From: Geosiphon pyriformis
Lineage: Eukaryota; Glomeromycota; Glomeromycetes; Archaeosporales; Geosiphonaceae
Assembly (NCBI GenBank): GCA_016748015.1
Contig: JAAOMT010000134.1
Coordinates: 311,341 to 375,340 of the forward strand
Direction of reading: 5' to 3'
Length of the DNA stretch: 64,000 nt
Part shown: one piece after another, positions 32,011 through 43,302 of the stretch
How the letters are laid out: every line of letters starts with the position of its first letter
How positions within the stretch are numbered: position 1 is the first letter of the stretch
Position numbers and translations under genes: made by a program
The notes under the pieces: model-generated
Databases searched by the model: none
The model's input: only the letters and a program-made list of their open reading frames with translations
What the model was told of the DNA's origin: nothing

Positions 32011-32778
32011 TGTTACTTATAAAAAGAAAATAGATATAGAAAATAGCAGACCAATAAGAGAATAGTATTTAGCATATGAACACATTATTCAGCAATGTGA
32101 AGCAATGTCAGAAATCATGGCATATTGCTCAAGAAATCATAACACATTGCTTGGAAATGTGAGCAATCTCATAGAACATCAATTATGTATATATAGTAGT
32201 AGCATTAGAAGTAGAAAAGAGCAGAATCCTTTAGTTAGAAATCTCCAATTCACAAATATTGAATAAATAAATTATTTACCATCCAAATCCACTCTTTACT
32301 ATCTAAACTCCATGTTGATAGCAATTGATACTTAACCACATTGGAACAATAGCTCTTGATCATGACTATTGATGGATACTAACCTGTATATTGCCTTGGC
32401 TCATTTTTTTATGTTATTTCTTTTATTTTCTTGTTTAATTGTTGTTATTATTAACTCTATTGAGGATTAATGTGTGGGGTACTGACATCAAGATATAGCA
32501 CTGGTAAAAGACCCAAGAATAAGGGTAGGACACTCGATTGAGAATAGCTTACCAGGAGGAATACCAGCCATCAAGCTAAAAAAGAAATTGACAAAACTGT
32601 GGTTTCAGGAAGCTACAAATAAAACTATTACCACTGAATCTCTGTCTATTATACAAAAAACTCAACCAAAGCCTTCAGATAAACACACCTTCAGATATTA
32701 CTAACAACATTATATTAATTGAGCACCAAGTTACGGGTTTGTTATTTGTCTTGAGACTCCAAGTAATCACTTGTAACA
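32011..32778 (+). repeat. 5' LTR of Ret4 (768 bp, short array)
   Basis: Starts TGTTACTTATA, ends CTTGTAACA. The CATTGCTC-type array (32080-32165) is about 100 bp shorter than in the 3' LTR. TATA box near 32188; hairpin CAATAGC...ACTATTG at 32347-32371 with TGATCA in the loop; U5 octamer AGCACCAA at 32722-32729. Confidence 0.9.
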
Positions 32779-32779
32779 T

Positions 32780-32824
32780 TTGGTGCTCCCTGTAAGATAT
32801 AATCTTACAGAGAACCAGCACCAA
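32780..32824 (+). promoter_or_regulatory. Primer binding site of Ret4 and complementary octamer
   Basis: TTGGTGCT at 32780-32787 starts the primer site. AGCACCAA at 32817-32824 is its exact complement, 29 bases downstream, and a second exact complement lies upstream in U5 (32722-32729). Confidence 0.72.
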
Positions 32825-32838
32825 CAAATAAATCAACA

Positions 32839-33181
32839 GTGGCAGAATCAGAAAATATAGGAGCAAACCATTTAGAATTTGCAAAATTCTTATTTCAACA
32901 CTACTGTCAACACTTAAGATTAATCCCAAATCACATACCAGCAGAATCAGCCTTCAACTTTTACGTCAACGAATAAAATGCCTACTTATTAAGAACAGCA
33001 ACAAATACTGAATCAGCAAAGAAAACTTTTTACAACAAATTAATCCAAAACAGCAGCTTACCAACAAACTATAATTTTGCATCCATCATCACTGAGATTA
33101 ATAAAAAAATTAAACATTACACACAACAGAGATACCCAATTACTTACGCAAGTAAAGACAAAAGAAAACTACAAACACCAA
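32839..33181 (+). pseudogene. Ret4 gag, N-terminal part
   Basis: GTG at 32839-32841 within GTGGCAGAATCAG opens AESENIGANHLEFAKFLF. The frame reads AESAFNFYVNE then a TAA, and ends KRKLQTP at the Ret5 insertion. It resumes at 43303 with AVTPQC. No AUG precedes the conserved block. Confidence 0.8.
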
Positions 33182-34039
33182 TGTTATGATTGAATATTTA
33201 GAGTTTCAAGTTAAATAACAAACCTGTAACTTGGTGCTTAAAAGTTATTTCTGTTGATGATATTCTGAAAGTGTTGTATCTGAAGGTTTTAATGGAGTAC
33301 TTTGTATAATAGACAGAGATTTAATAGTGCGGCAATTTGTCATTTGTTGTCAGTTGTTTTCCCAATTTCTTTCTCAGCTTGGTGGCCAGATTTATTCTGG
33401 CAGTTGTGCCCTTCTGGTAAGCTAACTGATAATATATATAAATCTACTCTTATTTCTGAGTCTTTTACCAGGCTATTCATAATGTCAATAACTTAATGCT
33501 TTTAATCCTCAATCAATTAGTATGTACAACAAAATCAAAGAAAGAAAGAAAAAAAAATAAAAAAAATAACAATGATGAAAATAAGCCAAGGCAATTTGGT
33601 AAGTTAGTATTTCGTCAATAGCCATGATTAAGAGCTATTATTCCAGCATAGTTAAGTATCAATTACTATCAACATGAAGTGTTGATAGTGGAGAATGGAT
33701 TGAGATATAAAATAATTGGGAACTGGAAGGTTGCTTAGATCAAATCTAAACTAAGAGATCTGTCTTTTTAGCTTCTAACACTACTGCTATATATACATAA
33801 TTAAAATTCCTCAATTTCTCGATTCTTTACAACAAGAATCTTGGAATTTCTGGAATCCTGTGATTCCTTTGAGAAAAATCCTGGAATTTTGGAATTCTGC
33901 AATTCTTTGTGTGAGAATTCTGTAATTCCTAAAATCCTGCAATTTTTGAAAAAAAATCCTGGAATTCTACATTTACTATATCTACTTCTGATTGGCTAAT
34001 AATTATGCTACTATATTTCCTATATTTCTATGAGTAGCA
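33182..34039 (-). repeat. 3' LTR of Ret5 (858 bp)
   Basis: Plus-strand left end TGTTATGATT, right end GAGTAGCA. The array of GGAATTCC/GGATTCC-like units is at 33808-33980 beside the TATA box (about 33788-33800). The hairpin CAATAGC...GCTATTA is at 33616-33640. The adjacent polypurine tract on the minus strand is AAAAGGAGGAAATAA. Confidence 0.9.
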
Positions 34040-34052
34040 TTATTTCCTCCTT

Positions 34053-34930
34053 TTAATATTAAGCTTTGTCAAAATCCAACTCTTTTAATTCCCCCTCTTG
34101 AAGTATCTCCTGGATTTTGTTTTCAATAATTACTTGTGTTATTTGAGTTTGTAATTCTTCAAATTGAGCATTGGTGATCTTTTCCAATTGATTACTGGTA
34201 ACCATATCCATTGCTTTGTTAAGTAAGTTTTCTGGTCGATCCTAAAATGCTGTGTGTATTTGGTATATAGTTCGAGCTTGTGTGAATAAATTATTTTTTC
34301 TCACAAAATGTTCTAGTTGTTGTAGTATTGTTGTGTCGAATAACTGCTTTGTTTTATCCATATATAAATTTTGAATATTTACGTGTTGTCCCAAGTAAAA
34401 ATAACAATAGTTTCTTGGAAATTGTTGTGTTTACCAATTCCAAGTTTCCTTAGTCAACTCTTGATATATTGACTCTTTTGTCAATTTTTTTATTGCCAAT
34501 TTTACTTTTGTAATGATTTTGTTGATAGTATTTTCTGGTTTCTTCTGTTTTCTGTGTTGCAATGTCTTTCTAGTATCTTGATATCGAATGGTTTATTGAT
34601 TGATTGTAATCTCCATTTCTTGGTGCTAGATCAATTGAAAAAGTTGTTGTGCTAGTGAGTGAATGTTGTCTGTAATCTCCATTTTTCTGATATTTCCTGT
34701 CATGTTTACCATGTCTTTATATATTCTTTTTGATGGATCAATTTAACGTGTTGTTGTCAATAATAATAATTGGTTCCAGATCTCGTGGAATCTCATCTGG
34801 TTGGACTATTATTCTCTGTACTCCTAATTGTGGAATATTATTAGTGGATGGTAGTGTAGTGTTGTGGTATGATTTCAGTCAATCTCTATGTGCTGCTTTG
34901 ATTAAAATTTTGTTGTCCAGTCTTAACTTG
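34053..34930 (-). pseudogene. Ret5 pol C-terminal extension
   Basis: The minus strand carries YFYLGQHVNIQNLYMDKTKQ, then LFDTTILQQLEHFVRKN, which keeps the pattern seen in Ret3 and Ret4 despite many substitutions. It ends LDFDKA, stop, Y, stop at 34053, just before the polypurine tract. Function unknown. Confidence 0.6.
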
Positions 34931-36198
34931 TAAGCTCTATTTCCTAGAATTTTTTTTATGTGAAATAGTCTATCCCATTTGAAATCGAATTTTTCACTCC
35001 ATTGTTTTTCCACTTTGGTATGATGTAAGAGTACTTTGTCTCCAATCTTGAATTCAACTGGTTTGTTTGGTAGTTGACTATTGTGTCTTTCTTTTTGTTT
35101 CTTTTGTGACTTCTGAATATTATCAGCTGCTCTTTTTCATTTGTTTTCTAATGTTTCCATTAAGTCATATGTTCTTCTCAGCAATGTTTCTTGAAAATTT
35201 TTTTCTGTTATTGGTTCAGCTGGATATGTATTAATTTTTTTTTCTACTGGTAAGGTTGCTGTTCTACCATATACTAATTCAAATAGTGTTACTTGTGTAA
35301 TATCTTGTTTTATTGTTCAATAAGCAAATAATACTGATGGTATGAACAAACCCCATTTGTCCTGGTTTTCTTGGCTGAGTTTGGCAATTGCTTTACACAA
35401 TGTTCTATTAAATCTTTCAACTAAATCATTTGTTTGTGGATGATATGGTGATGATAGTGGTCTCTTAATTCCGAATCTCTGGCTTAATTCTGCTAATGTT
35501 TTATTTACAAAGTGGGTTCCTTGGTCTGATAATAGTTTTTTTGGATATCTGTGTCAACAGATCAAATCTTGATGAATGAATTTGGCAACGGATTCTGCAT
35601 CCGCTCTTTGAATTGCTTTCGCCTCTGGCCATTTAGTGAGATAGTCCATAGCTACTGCTATATATCTGTTTCCTCTGCTGGTGATTGTTAATGGTCCGAC
35701 TAAATCAATTCCAATCCAATTAAATAGTTGTCCCACTTTGATTGGTCTTAATGGTTCACTGGGTCTTGTTTCTCTTCTTCACTGACAAGTGTCACAATTT
35801 TGAACATATTGGATGATGTCTAGATATATTGATGGCCAATAGTATCTTTTTCTGGTTCTTTCCATGGTTGCTTCTTTGTAAAAGTGTCTGGCTGTTGGAT
35901 TTGAATGCATGTTGAATAATATTGTCTTTTTTTCTGGCTCTGTAATTACTCTGGTTGGTTGATCTAGACTCTTCTATTTTTCTGATAAAGTATATTTTGG
36001 TAAGTGATAAAATATTTTGATTGTTGTTTGATTCTCTTTCATTTCGTTTGAGATAAATTCTCCTTGAACTGTTGAGTGTTTATATAATATTGGAGTTGTT
36101 GATATTTTTGTATGTTCATCTTTTGTTATTTTTCGTTGGTATTGTTCTGGTTTTGTTATATTTTTGGGTTGAAATGTTCTTAAATTTGTCTTATTCAT
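34931..36198 (-). pseudogene. Ret5 integrase
   Basis: Zinc region with CQ pairs decayed near 35785. The core piece 35736-35554 has IGIDLVGPLTITSRGNRYIAV and WPEAKAIQRADAESVAKFIHQ (given here as fragments of the segment). LLSDQGTHF with its Asp is near 35540-35515 and the Glu region LVERFNRTL near 35430-35405 appears kept. Stops at the tail of each piece. C-terminal part includes KVLLHHTKVEKQWSEKFD. Confidence 0.75.
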
Positions 36199-36713
36199 GA
36201 CAAACCATCAGCATTTCCATTGTCTTTTCCTTTCTTATAGTGTATAGTATAAGTATATCGTGATAGTGCCATTTTTCATCTGGATTGGTGGCCGTCATCA
36301 AATTTTTGCTTTTGAAGTAATGTTAACCCTTTATGATCCATGTATATATCAAACTTTTGGCTCAAGTATTCGTTTTACTTCATGACTGCCCAATAAATTG
36401 CCAAATGTTCTAGTTCTAGTGTTCCATAGTTCTTTTCGGCTGGTGTTAGACCTCGGCTGGCATATGCTACTGGATGTTCTTTGCCGTCTGGTCTCTTCTG
36501 AGATAGTATTGCTCTTAATGCTTGGCCTGATGTATTGGTAGTAATAATGAATGGTTTGTTGTGATCTGGATAGATCAGTACTGGAGCTTGAATAAGCTTT
36601 CTTTTCAGAATATCAAAAGCTTTTTGTTGACTTTCTGTCCATTCATATTTGGTATTCTTGGTTTGCAGATTATTAAGTGATCAAGCTATCTTTAAAAAGT
36701 TCTTTATAAAGTG
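36199..36713 (-). pseudogene. Ret5 RNase H
   Basis: The minus strand shows FIITTNTSGQALRAILSQK, where TDASG is expected, so the catalytic Asp is Asn. LTPAEKNYGTLELEHLAIYW retains the Glu. A stop follows near 36380. Confidence 0.72.
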
Positions 36714-37607
36714 TCAATAATAGCTTGTGAATCCCAAGAATGATTTCAATTCAGTCACATTGGTTGGTACTGGAAAGTTCTTTACTATCTCTATTTTTTT
36801 TGAATCTGTTTTGATGCCGTTTTTACTGACTATGTGTCCCAAGAATTTTAGTTCTGTCTTGTCAAAGAAGCACTTTGTTGCATTTAACTTTAGTCCTGCT
36901 CTTTTTAGCCTTTCAAACACTTGTTGAAGATAATAAAGATAATTATCAAATGTTTTTGAGAATACATTGGTGTTATCTAAGTATACAACTACTGATTTCC
37001 ACAATAAGCCAGTATAAACAATTTCTATTAGCCATTGGAAAGTGGCTGGGGCATTGGTTAAGCCAAAAGATATTACTTTAAATTTGAAATTCCTTTCTCT
37101 AGTAGTGAATGTCATCTTCTCTTTATTGGCTGGATCCATGACTACTTGCCAGTAACCACTATCTAAGTCTAATATTGAGAATCATTTGTTTCCACCAAAA
37201 GCGTCGAATAATTCCTGAATTCATAAAGTCGGGTAGCTGTCTCCATGAATTACACCGTTGAGTTTTTTGTAATCCACACAAAATCAGATTTTTCTATTCT
37301 TCTTATGGACAAGTATCACTGGTGATGACCATGGGCTCATAGATGGCTGGATTAGCCCATTGTCAAGCATTCGATTAATTTCTTGACAAATGATTTCATG
37401 GCTGGCTGGTGGTACCCTGTATGCTTGCTGTTTGATTGGCATTGCATCTCCAGTCTTGATTTGATGTTGGATGATGTCAGTTCTGCCAAATTTGTTTTCA
37501 CTGGCAAAGATGTCATTGAAATTGTTGAGTAACATCTTGAGCTGCATATGTTGTAGTGGGTCTAGATTTCTTATGTTCATTTGTTCTAATTGTTCTGGTT
37601 GGAGCAA
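36714..37607 (-). pseudogene. Ret5 reverse transcriptase
   Basis: Two open pieces, 37607-37284 and 37139-36714, separated by decayed sequence. Motifs: connector LLNNFNDIFASENKFGRTD, LIQPSMSPWSSPVILV, FKVISFGLTNAPATFQW and YLDNTNVFSKTF, where the second catalytic Asp of YLDD is Asn (GAC to AAC). Confidence 0.82.
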
Positions 37608-38470
37608 ATAACATTTGTCTCATCCATAAATTGTTTGTGATATGATGTCGACATATGCACAAAGTTGTGGAAAGTCTGGAATGGGGTTTGGTTGTTGGTC
37701 TTCTATTTTTGTAATTAAATATCTGATGGTGATTCCTTCTGGTATGTTGATGACTTTGCCAGTGTAGTTGTAGATGAGAATTTTTATGCAGCTATAGCTC
37801 TTGGCTAGTATGTGAAGATTGATCAGTTCAATCTCTTCTGATTCACAAAGGTTTGCTTCAGCTTCAAAAATCTGTTCTTGCTCCTTTTCCTTTTTTTCTA
37901 TTGCTAGCATGTACTGGCTATATGGTGGAATGGAAATAGCTTGACCAGTTGAGATAATTTCTCCTTGGCCAACAATTTCTTCCTCTGCCATATTAACTAG
38001 TACCTCTATTCTACCCATTGACCCAAATCCCTGTATCCTTCTTGCTGTTATTCCCAATTCCTCCCTTGTTCCCACTTCCACTAAGCTGGCTATTTTGACT
38101 AATGGCAGGAATATGGCCTGTGCTATCTTTTCATTTGGCTCAATTATATAGGCCTTTTCTGAGTTATTTTGTAGCATGGCACTGATATTTTCTGTATATT
38201 CTGCATCTACTATTCCCCCTTTAATATTAATCCTCTTCTTTGCTAAACTACTCCTAGATGCTAAAAGAACCATGGTTGTTGTTGGAATCTCTAGAGCTAT
38301 TTTCAAATCAATGCATACTCATGCGTTTGGTTCCAATTTGATGACATCTTTTCCTGGATATCTTAGATCAAACTCTGCATCTGTATTATGCATATATTCC
38401 TACATGATACCTTCATCATTATGACTAAACCATTTAAGCTTTTTTTTTTTAGAGAGGTCAGGGAGTGCGA
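37608..38470 (-). pseudogene. Ret5 dUTPase domain and linker
   Basis: Motif 1 is near 38390-38350 (AEFDLRYPGKDV), motif 2 ASRSSLAKK, motif 3 GGIVDAEYTEN (Asp kept, both Gly lost), motif 4 EKIAQAIFLPL, motif 5 RRIQGFGSMGR. The open piece 38306-37620 is the longest for this domain outside Ret3 and Ret4. The C-terminal part has IPEGITIRYLITKIEDQ before RT. Confidence 0.82.
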
Positions 38471-38525
38471 TATATTGTTCGCAGTTTAAATTGGGATTTG
38501 AATCTGAGTTGGAGTCATTGCCATT

Positions 38526-39310
38526 TTAAATGGAGCTGGAACCATTATTCTTGTCGTCATTGTTGTCAGAGTTTGAATCAGGATCGAATGGTAATTCTGA
38601 CTCTGATGTGCAGCTGCTGATTGGTTTTTTTTTTTCGGAGATCATGTAGATCATGCATGGTAGTGGATTGTAAATAAGATTACAATCGTCACAATATTCA
38701 AAATTACTGAGAATTAAACAATAACAATACAGTCTTGTATTCAACTGTGCTAGCCATTGTTCTTGCTCCTCTCTAGTGAGTGCCAAGTTTTGGTAGTGCT
38801 TATAGAACTCTTCTGGTTCCAAAAAATTTATGACTGGCTTTATGTCCCAGTCAAGCTTGATGGGTTCTGGTGAGTTGTTTTTAATTGTCCTGATTTCTTC
38901 TGGCAATGCATCTTCAATTTTGGCGATTACCATTTGCCATAATTCATTGTCATCATGTGGACAACTGTCCAATCACTGTACAGCTCTTCTCCAGGCAGCT
39001 TCTATTGGTGTCCTTTTCTCGACCCAGTTGCTAATGAAGATCGTGTATTGGCAGGAAACATCGCATGTTCTTTTTCTCCCAGAAATGTTGTTCCACATTC
39101 TTTTGTTGAGAAGAGTTTTTCCACAGGCTAGACATGGTGTATTATCCCATTTTCCCACTCATTTTGGTCTTCCAAAACATTCAATGAGGCATGCATGGCA
39201 ATAGAACTTGGTTGCCATCTGATATTCTTCGTTGTCATCACAGCATGTGCCCATTGATAACAATTTTTTGTTGCAATCAATGCATATCAGTTTGGGTCGG
39301 CAATAGGTTG
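38526..39310 (-). pseudogene. Ret5 cysteine-rich module
   Basis: Minus-strand cysteines: KLICIDCNKK, GTCCDDNEEY, KFYCHACLIECFGRPK, a TGA at a former Arg/Gln, then TPCLACGKTLLNKRMWNN, RKRTCDVSCQYTIF and, further on, YCYCLILSNFEYCDDCNL. An acidic Ser/Asp/Asn linker leads to the dUTPase. This is the best preserved copy of the module. No known domain recognised. Confidence 0.65.
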
Positions 39311-39719
39311 ATGATTGTTGTTGACCATAGGTGTATAAGATATAAGTGTTGTTGGCTTGAGTGTTTTCTTCCTCCCTCTCTTTCCCTTTTCCCTTTTCTT
39401 CTTTCTACTCCCAACTTGATGGTTCTTCCTGTTCGTTGTTGGTCCAGATCAAATCATCTGTCTCCCAGATCAGTTCCTCTTTTTGCTTTCCCTTGGGGTT
39501 GTCATTCTATGAGAGTATTAACAGCAGTTTGTTGTGGTTTGGATCGGCCCATAAGACTTGGTAGGCTTCCCAAGTAGGTTTTGTCTATTCTTCGAAGTCA
39601 ATTAGTGGTGCTAATAAGTTGGTGGTCTTGAAGTGACCACATGTGACTGGTATTTGTGTGTGTCATTCATTCTAACTGAGCTGGAGTTCTTGTGTGATTC
39701 AGTTGAACACAGCGTTGGT

Positions 39720-40313
39720 TTTAATTAGCCAATTATTACCAACTAGTGCTTGGTACTAAGTTGTTTTCATTACCAAGACTTTAATAAGGGTGATGATGCC
39801 ATTAACTTCAATTGGGAAGTCGTCAATTTCGCCAATAAGCATTTTCGTGGCACCATCTGCAGTGATGATTCTAGTACTGGCAGTTTGATCAACTTGGCAA
39901 CTTAATTGATTCATGAATTGCTTGGTAATGATGCTGCCTGCTGAATCACTATCAAGGATGAGTTTAATAGGGTGTCCATCTACTTTTGCATTAGTGTACA
40001 TTGCTGTGATGGGTTTTTCTTCAAGAATGGCTCCACTGAATAGTGGTAATTGGAATGGCTTTTCAAGTTCAAAAGAGAAGATGGCTGCTAATGATCTATT
40101 ATTAGTGACAGTTGCTGGTGGGATGTTGTTGGTAAGTGTTGTCTGTTGGTTAGATTCCAAGTTGCTGGATGTGGCATCTTCTGAAGTGACCAGAAGACTT
40201 AAATAGTGTTGAGAATTTGGGTTTTGGGTGGTACCAGTACCCGAATTCTGCTGCCAACATTCTATTTGCTGGTTTGATAAACTGGGGATCAGTTGGTGAA
40301 CTATCATTGCCAA
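39720..40313 (-). pseudogene. Ret5 aspartic protease
   Basis: Reads HPIKLILDSDSAGSIITKQF, with the catalytic Asp kept but Gly of DSG now Asp. It continues through GATKMLIGEIDDFPIEVNGI to a stop near 39756 and YQALVGNNWL. Upstream is a Ser/Thr/Gln-rich linker. Confidence 0.82.
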
Positions 40314-42368
40314 TCTCTAATTTTGAGTAATTCTAAGTCTTGGGTTTCCTGATGTTATAGTAGCTGAGTTTTTGGGGTGGTGTTTGAATTGGTTGGGGTT
40401 AATAGATCACTTGAGACAGCTAATAGATTATTTGTGGCTGCAGTGAATAAATTGTTGGGTTTTGATAAACTGGAGGTTGATATACTGGTGGTTGATAGAT
40501 TGGTTGCTGTGTTATTAGTAGGTAAGTGGTTTGATATTGTGTTAAGTTTGATTGATGATTCAGAGTTGAGAACTGGCGATCAGGGTTTCGATATTGATTT
40601 TCCGATTGTTGGTTATTTAAACGCTGGCAGCAGTCAAGTTGAATATGTCCTTGTTTACCATAATAGTGGCAGATACGTGTTTTCTGTTGTCACTGTTGAT
40701 TGGTCGATGAAGATAAACGTGGTTGATTTTGGCCATGATTAGAGTTTCCTTGATTATTGCATTGTTGTGCAGGCTGATAAATGACGTGATTGTTAGCTAA
40801 GTATTCTTCTAATCTCTTATTAATTGATTCACTGAACTTCTCCAATTTGGAATCCAATTTAGATGATCCATTCATTACTAAATTAATGGCTTGGGCATGG
40901 TTGGCTTCTGACTCAGTAGATTCAAAATCTCTGGCGCATATGACTGTATCTTGAAGTGTGCCTGGATGCAATGGATGTACATGTTGCAAAATGCTGCTGC
41001 ACAGGCCATGAATAAACTGGTTGAGAATCTGTGGTGCTGTGAAATAGTTGGTGTTAATTGCTTGAATTTGGCACAGATTTCGATGGAAGCATTCCAGGTA
41101 AGTGGTGACTGCTTCAGTTTCTCCTTGTTTCATAGTGGTGAATGTGTTGACTAGGTGATTAATGCTGTTATTGTTGCTGAAGTATCTTAGGAATTCCACT
41201 TTGAAGGCATTAAAATCTTGTGGTTTATTAATCAAGCTCTGGTATCATGAATTGGTGGTATTCTTGAGAAAGTAGGAAATGGCTTGCATTGCTTAGGCGT
41301 CATTCCATCCATTGGCTGCGATGGTCTTTTCTACATCATTCAGCCATACTTGAGTGTCATCTTCTTCGCCAGTAAAGTTGTCAAGTTTTGTGATTAGTGC
41401 ATAGGCCATTGGATCTAAGTTGAGTGGTTGTGGTGGCTGTTGAAGTAGTTGTTGAAGAGGTAACAGTTGTTGGGATGGTACTTGAGGTGGTTAAATTGGC
41501 TCACCAATTGGCTCAATTGGTGGTTGATTAATGACAATAACTGGAGGTAGGTTTTGCTAATGAATTAACTCAGGGTTTTGATTTCTTTAATTTGACAGAG
41601 TTTGAATATTTGGCATTTCAATTTCTAAATTTTCTAAATGTTGCTGAGTTTAAATGTTCTGATCTTCTAGGATTGGGTTTTGGTAATTGAATTCCTGATC
41701 CTTGTCTTTTTCTTTTTCTGATTCAGTAATTTCCCAAGGACTGACAGTTCCGAAATCTGGCTGATGAGATGGTAATTAAAATCCTGATGGTGTTGGTGAT
41801 CTTGATTTAAATTCTTCAAAATAATTGTCATATGCTCCTAATAGTTCATTTTTCTTTTGTTTACTCTAAAACGCAATTTTTGCTAATGGCATCTTTGTAC
41901 TGGTGAACACGTTTGCTGATGCAATGTTGATAATACTTCCGGGCATGTGATAGTATGATGGATATATTGGAGATTCAATTCTTTGTTTCTTCTAGTTAGG
42001 AATTTGTATTCCTTTGGGTGTTACTGCTGGTGTCTGTAGTTTTTCTTTGCCTTGTCTTGATAAGTAATAGGGAATATTCTTTGTGTATATCTTTCAATTT
42101 CTTGGTTGATTTCTTTGATGATAGGTGCAAAGCTGTAATTTCTTGGTAAGTTAGTGTGTTGGATTAGTTCCGAATAGAAATTTTCTCTTGCTGATTCAAT
42201 GTCAACTGGTCTTCCTAGGAAATCTGTGATTTTTTTGTTGACGTAGAAATTGAAAGCTGATTCTGCTGGGTAATGGTTGTTGTTTAGGCCTAGCTGTTGG
42301 CTGTACTGTTGAAATAAAAATTTCACAAATCCTAAATAGTTTGTCTCTATTATTTCTGATTCTGCCAC
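40314..42368 (-). pseudogene. Ret5 gag with CCHC knuckle
   Basis: It begins at GTG (42368-42366): VAESEIIETNYLGFVKF, LGRPVDIESARENFYSELIQ. The capsid-like part (41235-40690) has EFLRYFSNNNSINHLV, TYLECFHRNLCQIQA and NQFIHGLCSSILQHV. The knuckle near 40660-40610 reads CHYYGKQGHIQLDC with the second Cys as Tyr. Capsid and N-terminal region are in different frames, so indels are present. Confidence 0.82.
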
Positions 42369-42430
42369 TTTTGGTTTGGTGTTGTCGGTGCTGGTTTTCT
42401 GTAGGATTATACCTCACAGAGAGCACCAAA

Positions 42431-43302
42431 TGTTATGATTGAATATTTGGAGTCTCAAGTCAAATAACAAACCCATAATTTGATGCTCAAAAGTTATTTC
42501 CGTTGATGATATTCTGAAAGTGTTGTATCTGAAGGTTTTGATGGAGTTCTTTGTATAATAGACAGAGATTCAATAGTGCAGCAATTTGTCATTTGTTGTC
42601 AGTTGTTTTTCCAATTTTTTTTTCAGCTGGGTGGCTGAATTTATTCTGGCAGTTGTGCCCTTCTGGTAAACTAACTGATAATATATATAAATCTACCCTT
42701 ATTTCTGGGTCTTTTACCAGGCTATCCGTGACGTCAATAACTTAGTGCTTTTAATCCTCAATTAATTAATATGCACAACAAAATCAAAGAAAGAAAAAAA
42801 ATAAAATAAAGAAAATAACAATAATGAAAATAAGTCAAGACAATTTGGTAAGTTAGTATTTTGTCAATAGCCATGATCAAGAGCTATTGTTCCAGCATGG
42901 TTAAGTATCAATTACTATCAACATGAAGTGTTGATAGTGGAGAGTAGATTAAGATATAAAATAATTATTTATTTAATAATTGGAAACTAGAAGATTGCTT
43001 AGATCAAATCTAAACTGAGAGGTCTGTCTTTTCAGCTTCTAATACTACTGCTATATATACATAATTGAGATTTCTCAATTCTTTGATTCTTCATGACAGG
43101 AATCCTGGAATTCCTGGAATCCTGCAATTCTTTTGAGAGAAATCTTGCAATTCTGGAATCCTGCAATTCCTTGTGTAAGAATCCTGTAATTTCTGGAATC
43201 CTGCAATTCCTGAGAGAAATCCTGGAATTCCATATTTACTATGTCTACTTCTGATTGGCTAATAATCATGCTACTATATTTCCTATATTTCTATAAGTAA
43301 CA
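42431..43302 (-). repeat. 5' LTR of Ret5 (872 bp)
   Basis: Plus-strand ends TGTTATGATT and AAGTAACA. TATA box 43051-43060 (minus strand GTATATATAG), array of GGAATTCC-type units 43068-43235, hairpins 42865-42889 (CAATAGC/GCTATTG, TGATCA in loop) and 42915-42937 (CTATCAACA/TGTTGATAG). Confidence 0.92.
43051..43235 (-). promoter_or_regulatory. U3 palindrome array and TATA box (family A variant, GGAATTCC type)
   Basis: On the minus strand GGAATTCCAGGATTCC-like units precede GTATATATAG. The flanking LTR sequence is family A (CCAATCAGAAGTAG beside the array; GCAGTAGTATTAGAA after TATA), but the array is unrelated to the CATTGCTC type. Confidence 0.65.

Larger units (their letters stand above)
33182..43302 (-). 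mobile_element. Ret5: Ty3/gypsy element, family A variant with a different U3 array, inserted in Ret4 gag
   Basis: The 3' LTR is 33182-34039 and the 5' LTR 42431-43302. Flanks are CCAA (33178-33181) and CCAG (43303-43306), one transition apart; joining them gives KLQTPAVTP in Ret4 gag. Its proteins are the same family as Ret3 and Ret4, but its LTRs carry GGAATTCC-type palindromes. The first 359 aligned LTR bases show 31 differences, 29 of them transitions. Confidence 0.93.

Noticed and set aside
40377-40742. Plus-strand frame of 121 codons
   Set aside because: It is antisense to Ret5 gag (knuckle and linker) and shows no independent protein features.
43068-43235. GGAATTCC array as heat-shock elements
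   Set aside because: The GAA and TTC triplets are mostly adjacent, not separated by two bases as in GAAnnTTCnnGAA, so the spacing is wrong.
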